NCBI GenBank assembly: GCA_933207985.1
Contig: OW240913.1
Span: 321,904,602-321,968,601, forward strand
Direction of reading: 5' to 3'
Source of the DNA: Pelobates cultripes
Lineage: Eukaryota; Chordata; Amphibia; Anura; Pelobatidae
Length of the DNA stretch: 64,000 nucleotides
The position numbers were made by a program, and so were the translations under genes. How positions within the stretch are numbered: position 1 is the first letter of the stretch; every line of letters begins with the position of its first letter. The notes below the pieces were generated by a model. It ran no database searches. It was not told the DNA's origin and saw nothing but the letters and a program-made list of their open reading frames with translations. Positions 47,400 to 59,601 of this stretch are shown here, one piece after another.

Positions 47400-47940
47400 T
47401 TAAAGCATAAAAATTGGCATATTAAGTGATATGTGGAGCTTGGCTGCCCGGTCATGTGCTGCAGGATCGTGTGCTTGGCGTCTGGTGAACAGTTCGTTTC
47501 CCCTGTAAGGTTATCTCCCGATTTCTTGGCTGAGCGCCACCGGGGAACGCAGCTAAGTCCATCAGAGGTGTCTGTAGCTGAACCTAATCGTAGATTCCCA
47601 GGACAATCCGAGAGTCCCCACAGACAGCGTTGGATGCCTCAGCAGGGGTTGTTCTCTGGCTAGATCGCCGCCGTGCTGCCTACTGCTCGAGGACTTGGCA
47701 AGCCACCATCTTAGGTGGGTGCAGCGTACCCTGGGAGGCACGTGTTGCGGGCAGAGGGTCCGATGATTCTCTTCTAGCGTGTGGCAGTGTGGTGGGGAGT
47801 TAGGGCAGCTGCCAGTAGTGGTCATTTACTGCTTAGTGCCCTGTGCGCAGGGCCAGGTGTTAGTTGCAGTCCGACTCAGGCTTTGTGTTGCAGGTCCTGT
47901 GCACGTGGCCACCGTCATCTTAATCTTTTTTTAAAGTAAA
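47400..47940. repeat. GC-rich unclassified repeat-like island
   Basis: GC-rich against AT-rich flanks, with short frames on both strands (47433-47663 plus, 47562-47825 minus) lacking any domain signature. The composition suggests retroelement leader or LTR sequence, but no terminal repeats or primer-binding site were found. A CpG-rich regulatory island is an alternative. Confidence 0.3.
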
Positions 47941-48560
47941 TCATGACAACAATCTTCATTGGGTATCACTAAGAGTGGAGAGTACTGCTAACTGTGTTGT
48001 CATCATTTTTCATTGGCAGAGTGTTTAAATTCTTTCCAAGAACATCAGATTGCATATATCAAACTAATGGATTGTTCTATAAAATGTAACAGGTGAGAGC
48101 TCATTCTTCTGCCTCTTCTATTCAAGTTCTGTAGTATGTTCTCCCTCTATACCCTACATGTCCTCTTTCTGTCTGGTTTCATGGTCATAGGGCTTATTTC
48201 TACAGAACCATAGATAGGTCACTTTCTTTTTCCTTTTGAGCAACCAGAACAGACTCAGAAAGAAATCATGGACCAAGAGAGTCAAAATCTGTGTTTTGTG
48301 GACTTCCCACTCATCATAACTGATGATTTGTAAAGTTATCTCCACATACATACAGAGCAATCTGCACACCATGAACTAATAAGATGTATATTTACAGAAA
48401 TTCAGCATGCGGTTATGTAGAGGAGGTAATAAATAATCTAAATCTACGTAAAATATATATAAATGGTTACACCAACAAAAAAATAGTGTTTTGGTTGTAG
48501 TAAACACTTCTGTGGTTGTCCGCCCGACACAATTATTTAAAAAAATAAAAAAATTCATAA
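47941..48560. other. Spacer
   Basis: No feature recognised. Confidence 0.4.
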
Positions 48561-48900
48561 TGTAGCTTTTATTTCTTAGTGCCAAGACCAAGTTCTCCCT
48601 CAGCCCAACCTTCCTTTGCCGACTTCACTCCCCCTTGCTGGAGGCTAAAGGGGGCAGACGATTGGAGGACAGTAGCAATGGCTGTCTGCTACCAGCAGGC
48701 TGTGTGTGCTGGCATCCTACATCAACTATTTTTGGGATGGCTTAAGATGTTTGATAGAGGTGGAGTTATACCTCTATCCGCTAATGGACTAATCTCTATG
48801 TGTGCAGCTTTTCAAAGCAAAATGCTGCACATACAGATTCCAGGCACCATGACCATTTCAAATAATTGAAGTGGTCATCATGCTTGGAGTAACCCTTTAA
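48561..48900. mobile_element. TTAA MITE, right end intact
   Basis: Ends TGCTTGGAGTAACCCTTTAA with TTAA at 48897-48900, and carries a hairpin-like GCAGCTTTTC/GCAAAATGCTGC (about 48804-48828) and inverted GACCATTTCA/TGAAGTGGTC words. The left terminus is not visible. The 96-codon frame across it is repeat-derived. Confidence 0.5.
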
Positions 48901-48904
48901 ACAG

Positions 48905-49400
48905 GAACTTTAAAATGCAATTTGAATATTTTTACAATGTGCGTTTTCGCTGTAGTCTCGTGTCAAGCTACAAATGGTGTAGGTTATTGGGGGAGCCAAT
49001 TTCTGAAACCACTGCTATTTTATTGAACCGAGTAAAGTTGGAGATGTGTCATTTTCTCCATTTTACATGCTATTCTCTGCCAAGTCTGGCTTGGTGTGTT
49101 TTTATTTTTTATTTAAGTAGTTTCTTGCTTTTGGCAAAACATGCTGGCATGAATAGTTTTACTTGTTGCTTTGCCTCTAGTTACTGTTTTCATTATCTTT
49201 ATGCTTGGCCATCTTTGTGTCAAATAAATCTGCCAGATCTGAAGTGGCGTTAAACTATGGCCTTAAGTGATTAGTGCCAAATGAAAGAAACCAGATTGAC
49301 ACAGTTTATGTTGCGAATCTGTCATTGGTGCAAATTGCCGGAGATGAAAAACTTTTCATAAGCTTGCATAATTGTAAAGTGGAGTTATTGTAAGTGAAAA
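48905..49400. promoter_or_regulatory. Candidate conserved non-coding element
   Basis: About 500 bp of non-repetitive, complex sequence right after a MITE end, with no transposon signature. It includes TTTGGCAAAACATGCTGGCA-type words (near 49131-49150). A 112-codon plus frame (48915-49253) exists but has no recognised domain. Called on contrast with neighbours; coding exon or decayed repeat are alternatives. Confidence 0.22.
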
Positions 49401-49879
49401 TGAATGTAGCTTATTTATACTACTGAGTGGAGTGAGCTTAGGTGTATCTCTGCTTGAGTGGTTTTATATGGTGTTTAAAGAGGAGGTAACACAGTTTTCA
49501 TTAAACATTTAATCTAATAGCCATCCCTCACCTGACTGGTATTTCTGCTTGGGGTGACACCTTAACACAAATATTACCTATGTCACTATTATTAATGGAA
49601 CCAATTTCTTAAATCAGATCATTTGCTACTTTGATGTGACAAGAAACACATGGAAAATTTGTACTTACACGTTGCAGTACAAACCTGAAGATTATAACCT
49701 TGTTTGACCTCACTTTACAAAAGCTCCACTAGTTGTATAACGTAAGAGAAACATATACATATCTGTAAATATGATGAACTCAGTGTATATAGAATAAACC
49801 TAAATATTACTACAATTTTATGCTAAAAGTTATTATTGATTATACACATGTTGTCTCATATGAGACCAATTAGACACAA

Positions 49880-50359
49880 TTAATGAAACACTACAGACAC
49901 CTAAAGCACTTTAGCTTGCTGAAAAGCTTTCTGTGTAAAGAGTGTGCCCTATTTATTTCAATTGATAACAGTGCAGATTTCAACAGAAATTTACACTTTT
50001 ATAAATTAACTTGCTGACACCCCCTGGCTTTCAAGCAGACAGCAGGTCCTGTTGTTTCCTGGTTTGGTTAGCTTAGTGGACTTAAACTCAAGAAGGTGCA
50101 ATCGCTCAGAGCACCTGCCTTGCTAAAACTTCTCATAGAGCTGCATTTCTAAGTCCGTGATTGGACAGCCACAGTAAGTATGGGCGGGGTTAGAAGGGGT
50201 GGGCTTGCAAAGGCAGCAGAGAAGAGATATGCAGTTTTTTCAAGCTGTTTTTAGATATACCACCAATGAAAATATGCATAATGCATGCAGGTTTTCATTT
50301 GAGGTATATCTACTAAACAGGGATTTATTTAGTATTTTGTCAGTGGAGTGTCCCTTTAA
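49880..50359 (+). mobile_element. TTAA MITE with intact ends
   Basis: TTAA at 49880-49883 and 50356-50359. The left end is TGAAACACTACAGACACC, and the right end GTCAGTGGAGTGTCCCTTTAA gives AGGGACACTCCACTGAC as its complement. The body matches the copy at 41335-41808. Both lack coding capacity. Confidence 0.75.
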
Positions 50360-50850
50360 ACAATTGAAATATTAAATGACTGTGAAGCTTTACTTAATTT
50401 ATACTAGAATACATTAACCATTTCATAAAATGTATGCATCCTCAATGTACTTACAATTACAATTAGCACATCAAATGTATAAATAATAAAACCTGATTTA
50501 TTACTAGGATATATTATATTAAGGTATATGTGTTTATGTATAACTATACACACTGTATAACAAATGGCTAAAGATGGATGTTCTCTGCTACCAGTATGTT
50601 TATTATTTACCAATTTAGAGGATACAACACTGATAAAAATGCAATGGAGTTATAGAAGGTCAGCCATTTTGGTTAAAGCCATTGCTGCAGTAAGATGATA
50701 TTGATTGATACTCAGACCACGATGGTATATGCCTCCAAAGTAGCCAGTATTCTATTCGCAGACCAGTAGAACAAAATCACATAAGGCAAATAATAATTCA
50801 GTGTAGGTAAGATCATGGATTTTTCACTCTAGAAAAAAAAAACATCAATG
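50360..50850. other. Spacer
   Basis: No feature recognised. Confidence 0.4.
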
Positions 50851-51241
50851 ATACCGTATGTCCCCAAAAATAAGATCGGGTCTTATATTATTTTTTGCTC
50901 CCAAAAATGCACTAGGGCTTATTTTCAGGGGATGTCTTAATTTTATAGATTATGGTGGTCCTCACTAACCGACCAGGTTTTGTTCTTATGACACGGTCAT
51001 AAAGCAAATTCACCGGTAAGTGAGGATGCACGCGCAAACATGTGCAAGAAAGCACGTCTACAATCGTGGGAATACCACCAAACATAGACCAGTTCACTAG
51101 CGCATAAAATCCCGCAAATCTATGTTCGGGGAAAATTCCCCGAACATAGGTTAGCGAACTAGCAATGATCTCAACTAGGGCTTATTTTCGGGGTAGGGCT
51201 TATTATTACGAGCATCCCCTGTAAATAAGCTAGGGCGATAG
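50851..51241. repeat. Dispersed repeat with 'gggcttattttcgggg' blocks and a palindrome
   Basis: Starts ATACCGTATGTCCCCAAAAA and has AGGGCTTATTTTCAGGGG (about 50912), then again AGGGCTTATTTTCGGGG (about 51176) near the right side. This resembles a repeat widespread in reptile and amphibian genomes; the class was not assigned. In the middle is a perfect palindrome, CTATGTTCGGGGAA/TTCCCCGAACATAG, at 51120-51149. Confidence 0.6.
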
Positions 51242-51865
51242 TTATGTTTAAAGGCGGAAATAGAATGTAGACAAGAGTGCAAAATCTGACTGCTAGGACA
51301 TTTCCATTAGATTCAATACTGTTCCACAACATTCTTGACAATAAAGGAATACTAGAACATTCATCTTAAATGGTCAACACACATCTTAATCAAATGATTT
51401 TGGTGCATAGTTCATGCACCTGCAATCTCACTGCTCAATATTCAGCTCTTTAGGATTTAGATAATGTTGTTTCTGCAGCACTATCCACCTATCTGCAGCA
51501 CAATCATGCAGCCTAGCTACACAATTCTTGAAAAATATACATTTACATTTATTAAAAACACAGAAAATTAAATGTATTTTTGTTTTTATCAATGTCTTTT
51601 TTCCCATTAACATCTATTTTCATATCTGTTTTTATAGATTCCAGATTTTTGGGGGGCACATTCAACAAACTGTTATTTAAGTGTTCAGAATATATTATAG
51701 TATTCTTTCTGTGTCCACAATACCCATAAGACATTATGTTTGTATTGGACAAAAATAAGCCATATTAGCTTTGCTAAAAGTTCTAAAGCTACGGAAAGCC
51801 AATTAGGAAGGGAATTTTGAAAAAATAATAAAAATCACTATTCTTTTAACTACATTGTCCAAAGG

Positions 51866-51962
51866 CATGAATTATTATTATTATCATTTGTGTACAACAA
51901 CATATTCCTCAGCAATTTACAGTTAAAGAAAGGGGAGAAGGCCCTGCTCAAACACACATGCA
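51866..51962 (-). repeat. L2-like dispersed repeat, minus orientation
   Basis: Begins with an ATTATTATTATC tract, then ACAACATATTCCTCAGCAAT, TTACAG and GGCCCTGCTCAAAC. This order matches the anuran repeat whose end is also at 11113 and 23999. Diverged and truncated. Confidence 0.55.
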
Positions 51963-54218
51963 ATCAATGAGAATGTGATGTGGACAGGTATACATCATTT
52001 TTGCAATCCAGACATTCCCTTTCATTTTTGTCATTCTGTAATGTCTGCTGAGTCATGCACACTTGCTAAGAGGCAAGATAACACTTTGTAAAGAAATTAA
52101 TCAAAGGAAGATTTTAGAAGACTCTTTAGTTTTTCGAATCCCAGAAAACAGACTTGTTGAAGATATGAAGAAGGTATTTGAAACAAATAAATCATATTTT
52201 GATAACTTCCAATTTGAATAAACTGGCAAGTGAAAGCATCGACTTATGACTATTACATTCCATTTTGAATGGAATATGACTGATAATTCCTTAATAATGC
52301 TTATCAAAGGTAATATTAATGACCAGATATTCATTGTTGTCAACAATATGTTATGCTATAATGCCCAAAAAAATTGCATATTTTGCTTTCCTTTTAGAGT
52401 AATGACTATGCTGTAGAAAATAGAAACACACATTTTCAATTACATTTTCTAACACGCAAATCCTGCAGACATTTTTAGATGAATAGGTCCAATGTCCAAC
52501 TTTCTATTTATCTACATCCAAAGACCTTTTTGTCATATTATAAAAGAATTTTGCAGAAGGTACAAACTATTTTGCTGATGGAACAGATATACATAGAGTC
52601 AGTCAACCAACTGGAAAATGTACATTAATTAAACAATATTTCAGATAGATAGCATGAAGGTAAAGTGGGACATATTGATTATGTGTACATTTTAAGTTTG
52701 TTGTCTTTGGGGGCATTGCTAGATTCCAGAAACACCTGGGGCTTTAGCCAAAAGTGAAACTTGATGACCCCTGAACCAACATGCAGCTACATGCTTTCCC
52801 AGACAGAGTGTTCTAGAGGCAGAGTGAGTATTCTTTACAGTCGTTCACAGCATATCATCTACAAGCATAGACTTCCTTTAAGCTGTGGCTTGCGATGTGA
52901 TGGTCACTCGATGGTCGATGATCACCGTATCTGTCGTGAACTATGTCAGGGTATAATAACGTTGAATCACTCTGTCCGGCGGCTCAACCCTACATGTGTA
53001 TATTTTGCATCTTTAGGGTTGATTAGAGCATTCCAGTTCAATAGGCAGTTCTGTACTTGCATTTCTATGCTTATATTAGTAGACACTGTTAAAACATTGT
53101 AAACATTTTGAACAAAGTCACATGATAATGAAAAAACATACACATTTTCTGTTTGTTATTATTGTCTTTCTAACCTGTAATTATGCTCAACCATTGTGTG
53201 TGTCTCTTGGTACTATTTAAGAATATAAACCTATATGTGGATTTATGGCAACACATCACAAAACTTTATATATTTATTAAACATAAAGTTACCTCATGTC
53301 CTAAGTGTATCAAATTCCCTCCAATCCTCTTTGAAAATTATGATCTTATTTTCAAAAGAGAATAGCTGAAATGTAAAAGCCTCCGTGGGATGAGAAGATA
53401 TGGTATATGTCATGATAAGCCCAGTGGTCTCAGTCATGTGGTTACTTCTTTAGTCTTTGAATAAAGAACAGATATGCTTAATGATGCCTGTACACTGCCT
53501 TGGTGTAGAGTAACTACCTATTGCATAATCAACATGAACTAATGGTCTCAATAGACATGACTCAGCGTTCTATACATTGGATCCTTTCACAATGAACAGA
53601 CTTTAATGACCATCTAATGCTTCTCTGATTGCAGTAAAATTGGCCTCCTTTCACATAGCAAAGCACAGTTAATGTGCTCTTTCTGAGCTCCACGAACATT
53701 TTGAAGTAATATATCACCATGTTTTTGAGTTGTGTCAGAGCAGGGATCACTGAAACCTTTCCCCTGATTTCATTGACATATAAACAATTAAACAATATGG
53801 TATCTTATTCCCGAAATGGCTTTATTCACATTATATCTGATATTGCTGCGACTGCTAATATTGTTTTTCGGTGTAGTTCTTTCCTACTGAATATGGGCCA
53901 AAACATGAGAAACTGGACTATCAGAAGGCAAATGTCATTAAATCTTGGGCAACTGAGTAGTTTAATATGGGAGACAAGTGAGTAAATTAATTGATACAAG
54001 AATCAAACATACAGAAAAGTAAGGAAATGTGGCAGTTTAGTGGCTGGTATAAGATGAGGTTTTCTCTTTATGAATTATTTATTTAAATTCATGTTTTTAC
54101 ATTACTTCAATTACTAAGCTCACAGCAAAACTTTTGGCGTTACCTCAACATGTGTGCTGATGAATCAACCTTTGGACTTTGGTCAGAAAGAACACCTGTT
54201 AAATTTTATGACGATGGT
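51963..54218. other. AT-rich spacer, no gene seen
   Basis: The largest frame (52761-53102) has no recognised domain. No bounded repeat. Confidence 0.45.
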
Positions 54219-55050
54219 GATATAGAAACATAGAATGTGACGGCAGATAAGAACCATTCGGCCCATCTAGTCTGCCCAATTTTCTAAATACTTTCATTAG
54301 TCCCTGGCCTTATCTTATAGTTAGGATAGCCTTATGCCTATCCCACGCATGCTTAAACTCCTTTACTGTGTTAACCTCTACCACTTCAGCTGGAAGGCTA
54401 TTCCATGCATCCACTACCCTCTCAGTAAAGTAATACTTCCTGATATTATTTTTAAACCTTTGTCCCTCTAATTTAAGACTATGTCCTCTTGTTGTGGTAG
54501 TTTTTCTTCTTTTAAATATAGTCTCCTCCTTTACTGTGTTGATTCCCTTTATATATTTAAATGTTTCTATCATATCCCCCCTGTCTCGTCTTTCCTCCAA
54601 GCTATACATGTTAAGATCCTTTAACCTTTCCTGGTAAGTTTTATCCCGCAATCCATGAACCAGTTTAGTAGCCCTTCTCTGAACCCTCTCTAAGGTATCA
54701 ATATCCTTCTGAAGATACGGTCTCCAGTACTGTGTACAATACTCCAAGTGAGGTCTCACCAGTGTTCTGTACAATGGCATGAGCACTTCCCTCTTTCTAA
54801 TGCTAATACCTTTTCCTATACAACCAAGCATTCTGCTAGAATTTCCTGCTGCTCTATTACATTGTCTGCCTACCTTTAAGTCATCAGAAATAATTACCCC
54901 CAAATCCCTTTCCTCAGATGTTGAGGTTAGGACTCTATCAAAAATTCTGTACTCTGCCCTTGGGCTTTTACGTCCAAGATGCATTATCTTGCACTTATCC
55001 ACGTTAAATGTCAGTTGCCACAATTCTGACAGTTTTTCTAGTTTATGGTA
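54219..55050 (-). mobile_element. CR1-type LINE, 5'-truncated
   Basis: The minus strand encodes the C-terminal part of a non-LTR reverse transcriptase. It is followed, in the 3' direction, by about 70 bp of 3' UTR ending in CACATTCTATGTTTCTATA. The ATTCTATG/TTTCTAT tail matches the octamer tail of CR1 elements. The RT palm with its catalytic aspartates, the endonuclease and ORF1 are missing. Homology stops near 55050. No target duplication was established. Confidence 0.8.
54310..55023 (-). pseudogene. CR1-type reverse transcriptase C-terminal fragment
   Basis: A 237-codon open fragment of LINE reverse transcriptase downstream of the catalytic palm. Visible landmarks are FNVDKCKIMHLG, EERDLGVIISDDLKV, PLYRTLVRPHLEYCTQYW, LERVQRRATKLVHGLRDKTY and a C-terminal AWNSLPAEVVEVNTVKEFK. 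These match the conserved order in CR1/jockey-type LINEs. The frame is fully open, which suggests a fairly young insertion. The first Met is only the first in-frame ATG; homology (KLEKLSEL) extends upstream to about 55050. As a truncated copy it cannot retrotranspose itself. Full-length relatives make and insert LINE cDNA by target-primed reverse transcription. Confidence 0.85.
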
Positions 55051-55106
55051 TTATTCTATGACCAAACAGATTCACGCAGGCATCTTATAAATATAAAATG
55101 AAAAAC

Positions 55107-55165
55107 AAAGTGAGAGTGAGAGAGTGAGAGAGAGAAAGAGACCAACAGACAGACAGACAGACAGG
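55107..55165 (+). repeat. GA-rich and (ACAG)n microsatellite
   Basis: A GAGAGTGAGAGA-type tract (55107-55140) followed by five tandem CAGA units (to about 55164), just upstream of the truncated CR1 end. Confidence 0.85.
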
Positions 55166-55490
55166 CATATGTTGGGCTAATTGAATAATTTTATGAGATC
55201 TACTGTATATTTAAATGCACACAATTTTATCCTGTACTGAACGTTATATATTCCATCGCTAGACTACAGTATCTAAATCTGAGATTCCTAACAGTGGTTT
55301 CTTTGATAATTGTGGATTGCTAAACGTGTGCAAAAATGCCCTGGAAATTAGAAAAAAATATTTTTTTCTTCTAGTTTAAAAGTAAATAAAAAGTAATGAA
55401 AAAATAAATCATGTTTAAAGTTTTCTAATGATGCTGAGACTCATACAGTGAGTACAAGTAGCAAGCAGACGCCTCCTTCACCAGGAAGAA
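55166..55490. other. Spacer
   Basis: No feature recognised. Confidence 0.4.
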
Positions 55491-55935
55491 ACCGCTCTCT
55501 CACCTGTAATCAGGATCCGTTCATTCTGGTCTATGGCGTCTTATCTTATTTTATCTCCTACCCAGGTGGGTTTTCCTCTGGAGGATGAGTGGAACTGGTC
55601 TATAAAGTGATAGCAGTCATACTGCAGTTGCTGACAGTTCACACTAAGCCTGGTTCACTAGTAAACAGTGTGTGTAATAATCTGCACATCTGTGGACCAC
55701 ACATGTTTAGCTTCAGTTCAGCTCTCTCTTGGAGAAGAGGGAAATCAGTCCAAGTCCACACGCAACCTGGAAAAAACACAGAGCTCACCGTTCTTGCTGT
55801 GCCTGAATGACAACTCTGATGGGCTGTTTTATAACTGCACCAATTTTTTTACAAATCGCCGCAGTTATAATTCACTCTCCCTCACAACATCATCAACTCT
55901 GCAATAGCGCAAAGTCATTATGGGCTTAAAGTGAC
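55491..55935. mobile_element. Probable TTAA MITE fragment
   Basis: Ends GGGCTTAAAGTGACCCTTTAA near 55926-55935, the style of TTAA MITE right ends, with an interior lacking repeats. A left end was not found. Two small frames here are not supported. Confidence 0.35.
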
Positions 55936-57297
55936 CCTTTAAGGCAGGTGGCATTCTGTAATTTACAGAAGGAAAGAACCACTTGTGTTCCTTTGAATGT
56001 ATTTATACATACAGACATTTGTATTGTTATATAAATATTTATAGTATAGTTTAAGTTTAGCTTTGAAAATTAAACAGTTCCCCTTTCCCACAAAAAGAAA
56101 GTATGCCAATTAGCAAGAAAATACATCTGGATTTCTCAATTGGCTCTTTTTAAAGGTATTATTTTTCTTTTCCATGATTAAAACAACTAAATATATATTT
56201 TCAGGATTAACATAGGGTACCATTTGAATGTTTTAATTGAGAGTTACATCACACAGCTGGGAAATTATTAAAACATATTGTTGAAAAAGTGAAAGTTTCC
56301 AAAAGAATGAGTACTGATTGCTATTTATTACAGGAGTTTATTTTTACTTCAACTCTGCATTTTGCCTATGCCAGAAGTCCTCAGGGCACCTCGCATAAAA
56401 TTTGATTGTTTGCACTTTTGATGTGTTAAACAAATAATCCTGCAATGGGTTGCAATCTCATAACTAGTGTTTTATAGGTCCTGCGCCACACATGGGCGAT
56501 TTTGTTTCAACAGTACTTGAACATTTCATTTACTGCCAATGTTATGCAATGATCAATGAGCTTACCCTTCCATCTGATAAATGTTTTTAGAAAAAAATAA
56601 TAGTTTAAAAAGTTTCAGAGTTTACACCATTTGATTGCTATTTACACTACCATACCCTTGCAATAATACAGAAAAAAATCTACAACAAACCATTAACATG
56701 CAGTAATATATTTAGATTTTTAAATGTCAACACCATTCGGAAAAAATATATAATAATAATTACTAACACGCATAACCACATGCCTTTACAATATAATACG
56801 GTAATGAAAGAAAGTCGACGAACCTTTCTAAATTATATTTATTTTTCAACTGTTTTGATATAAATGTGATGTGGTCTTTATCTTTTTTTTTATTGAACAC
56901 AAGACCCATGTTTATTGTTTTCATGTTAAAAAGTCAGTGAACCTTTCCATTTAGAACCCTGACATCTGTAAAGGTTTTCTTTGAATCAATAGTGCACGTT
57001 TGCTTAGAACTATATTGGTCCATTCTGCTTTACAGAAATTCTTCAATGAAAAAAATCTTCTATAAACTGGTTTTAAATAACGATAAAGCAAATAAATTAA
57101 CAATATTTTCATGTGTCCAAACTGTAGTAGGTTTAATTGGCATTACCACGTGAAGATCTGCCAATCTTTCTGTGTGGAAGGAGCCATTTTGAAATCATGT
57201 TACAATTTTCAAACCCTCAGTGATAGTTATGAAAAATATGGCTACAGAGAACAAGTGATTTGAAGAGGCAATCAGAGCCTGTTATTAAATCTCCCTT
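55936..57297. other. AT-rich spacer with a possible conserved patch
   Basis: 56340-56580 is complex and repeat-free and could be unique regulatory DNA. Nothing coding was recognised. Confidence 0.35.
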
Positions 57298-57382
57298 GAT
57301 GCTTTGCCAGCATTATGGCTGTAAGAGCATTATACGAAATGTAGTCCACAACATCTGGAGTGCCGAAAGTTGCTTACCCCTG
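57298..57382. mobile_element. Half copy of the hAT MITE at 35248
   Basis: The right half contains ATGTAGTCCACAACATCTGG and ends GTTGCTTACCCCTG, whose complement begins CAGGGGTAAGC like the left end at 35248. The left half is missing. Confidence 0.7.
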
Positions 57383-58067
57383 GCATAGTAACTAACATAT
57401 TTCTACATTACAGAAACCAGGAAAACTTAAGGACCTTAGGGACCAAGGCTTTTTTGAGCTGCATCACATATGTGACCAAGGCCTTTTAAAAACTTTTGCC
57501 ATGCGCTCATTGTACCACAATGTCCGCCTTTCTGTTTAAGAGTACCCATACATAATATATAGAGAAATAATAGAAAGAAACAAAAACAAATGTTTTTTCT
57601 CAGTTTTACATTTAATAATTTCTAAACACCAAGTGCAAACAAAGGAAACCAACTCAAAATAGATTCTAATTTCCTGATTGTTAAAATGCCCAATTTGTCT
57701 AGGATTGCAATTCATTTTTAGAAGTTATAAAACAAATACTGCAAGGAGTTAATTACGGTTTTAAAACTAATACTTTGCAAAATTATGCATTGTGAGATTA
57801 CAGCTTTAATTATAGTCACAGAATCCAAAACCACTACACAAAAGTATATATTTGTAGAAAGTACATCGCCTCAGGAGCATTTTGACACATTTAATTTAAT
57901 CATTTTATCACAAACCGATGTAGAATGTGTACATATTTGCATTTTTTTCCCCCACACATGTTGTAATTTACAGAAGTTTGCGGACCTCACATGTCCAATT
58001 GATAAAAACACCCCATATTTGTGTTCTCCTACTGTTTTCGAGTACACTGTATACATTTTACCCTAAT
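57383..58067. other. AT-rich spacer
   Basis: No gene or bounded repeat recognised. Confidence 0.4.
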
Positions 58068-58700
58068 CCTGCCCACAATATTGCTTCTAATTCAATCCCT
58101 AATCAAACCTTTACTCAAACCCTTAATACAACCCTTAATCCAACACCTAATCCAACCCTTAATCCAAATCCTAATCCAACCCTTGATCAAACACCTAATC
58201 CAACCCTTAATCCAAATCCTAATCCAACCCTTAATCCAAATCCTAAAACAACCCTTAATCCAACACCTAATCCAACCCTTAATCCAAATCCTAATCCAAC
58301 CCTTAATCCAACACCTAATCCAACCCTTAATCCAAATCCTAATCCAACCCTTAATCCAAATCCTAAAACAACCCTTAATCCAACACCTAATCCAACCCTT
58401 AATCCAAATCCTAATCCAACCCTTAATCCAACACCTAATCCAACCCTTAATCCAAATCCTAATCCAACCCTTAATCCAAATCCTAAAACAACCCTTAATC
58501 CAACACCTAATCCAACCCTTAATCCAAATCCTAATCTTACCTATAATCCTACCCCTAATCCAACCCCTTTCTTATCCCTAATCCTACCAATAATCCAACC
58601 TTAATCCTACCCTAATTCAACTCATATTCTAACACAAAATCCTACTCATAATCCTACCCATAACCACATTCTAATGCCACCCTCTTCACACCCCTAATCC
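58068..58700 (+). repeat. 12-bp minisatellite with 120-bp higher-order copies
   Basis: The basic unit is CCTAATCCAACC or CTTAATCCAAAT-like, 12 bp. From 58201, ten units form a 120-bp block repeated at 58201-58320, 58321-58440 and 58441-58535, identical over the sequence I compared. Each block carries the variant CCTAAAACAACC once. Units become irregular before 58140 and after 58540. Because 12 is a multiple of three, two frames stay open and give Asn-Pro-rich or Leu-Ile-Gln-rich peptides; neither is supported as a gene. Confidence 0.95.
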
Positions 58701-59600
58701 CACCCCCTAATCCCACTTCTCAAGGGATTTCCTCTGCTGATGCCATTACTGCCCTGCAATGATCCTGCAGCAGGGGGACAGTGCCAGGCTTGGGGAGGGG
58801 GGACATTATCATATTTAAATTTACCATGGCAGCGCTTTCGAGCTACTGTGGTATTTAATAATAAAGAGAAAAGATATCCAACACTTATTATTGTGAAAAA
58901 AATGATATTCCTTTATGTGCAAAGCAGCAACATTTCGACTGTGTGTCTTTATCAACTAGCATTTAAAGGAATTTAAAGGGCTATTAGAAGAGCTAACTTG
59001 GAGTGCTGCTCATAGCTCTCCTGTTAGTCTAGGGCCACAAACTGTGGTCCCACGTGACATTGGGCATCCCTCGCTATTGGTATTAGAGCCTTGCACAACG
59101 ATATAGACTGTCTTGTGGTTGTTAAGTGGCTAAGGTTTTCATAGTGTTTTAAGTTGTATTTTAAAGTTTTTCGTGTTTGTATTTTTAATAGTGCCTACTT
59201 CAGGACGTCAAGAGATACATATGTGGACATCATTCAACTATGCTGGATTTAGTAAAGATTAAAACGTTTTGGTTGTTGTTTAATAGAGGAATATATGGGA
59301 AGATACACATCCACACAACTCCATATAGATCACGTTTTATCAATAGAAGTGTTATTTTTCTTGTAATACTGGCTGTTTTGACTGCTTTCTAATAGATTTG
59401 TGTGTGGCGGAAGTCTTTGGTTCAGCTGAATCAATTCAGCCAAAGAAAATTTAATCAACGAAATGTGTTAACTCAAAATATGGTCCATGAGAACAATTTG
59501 GGAAAACATATTTGGATGAACCAATAAGGCACAAAAAATGATAATATTTAAATGTATACATATTTTGCAGTACAGTGATTGGCTCATTTTCACATTCTTT
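58701..59600. other. Spacer with dispersed-repeat debris
   Basis: The words AGCAACATTTCGACTGTGTG near 58925 followed by CTTTATCAAC resemble a core seen in several anuran dispersed repeats. No bounded element or gene. Confidence 0.35.
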
Positions 59601-59601
59601 T

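Noticed and set aside
52761..53102. 113-codon plus frame
   Set aside because: No recognised domain, no splice context; likely chance.
58201..58560. CRISPR-like array
   Set aside because: Repeats are contiguous without unique spacers, and the setting is a vertebrate genome.
57927..58604. 225-codon and 186-codon frames rich in Asn-Pro or Leu-Ile-Gln
   Set aside because: Both come from the 12-bp minisatellite, whose period keeps frames open automatically. No start context, splice signals or flanking domains.
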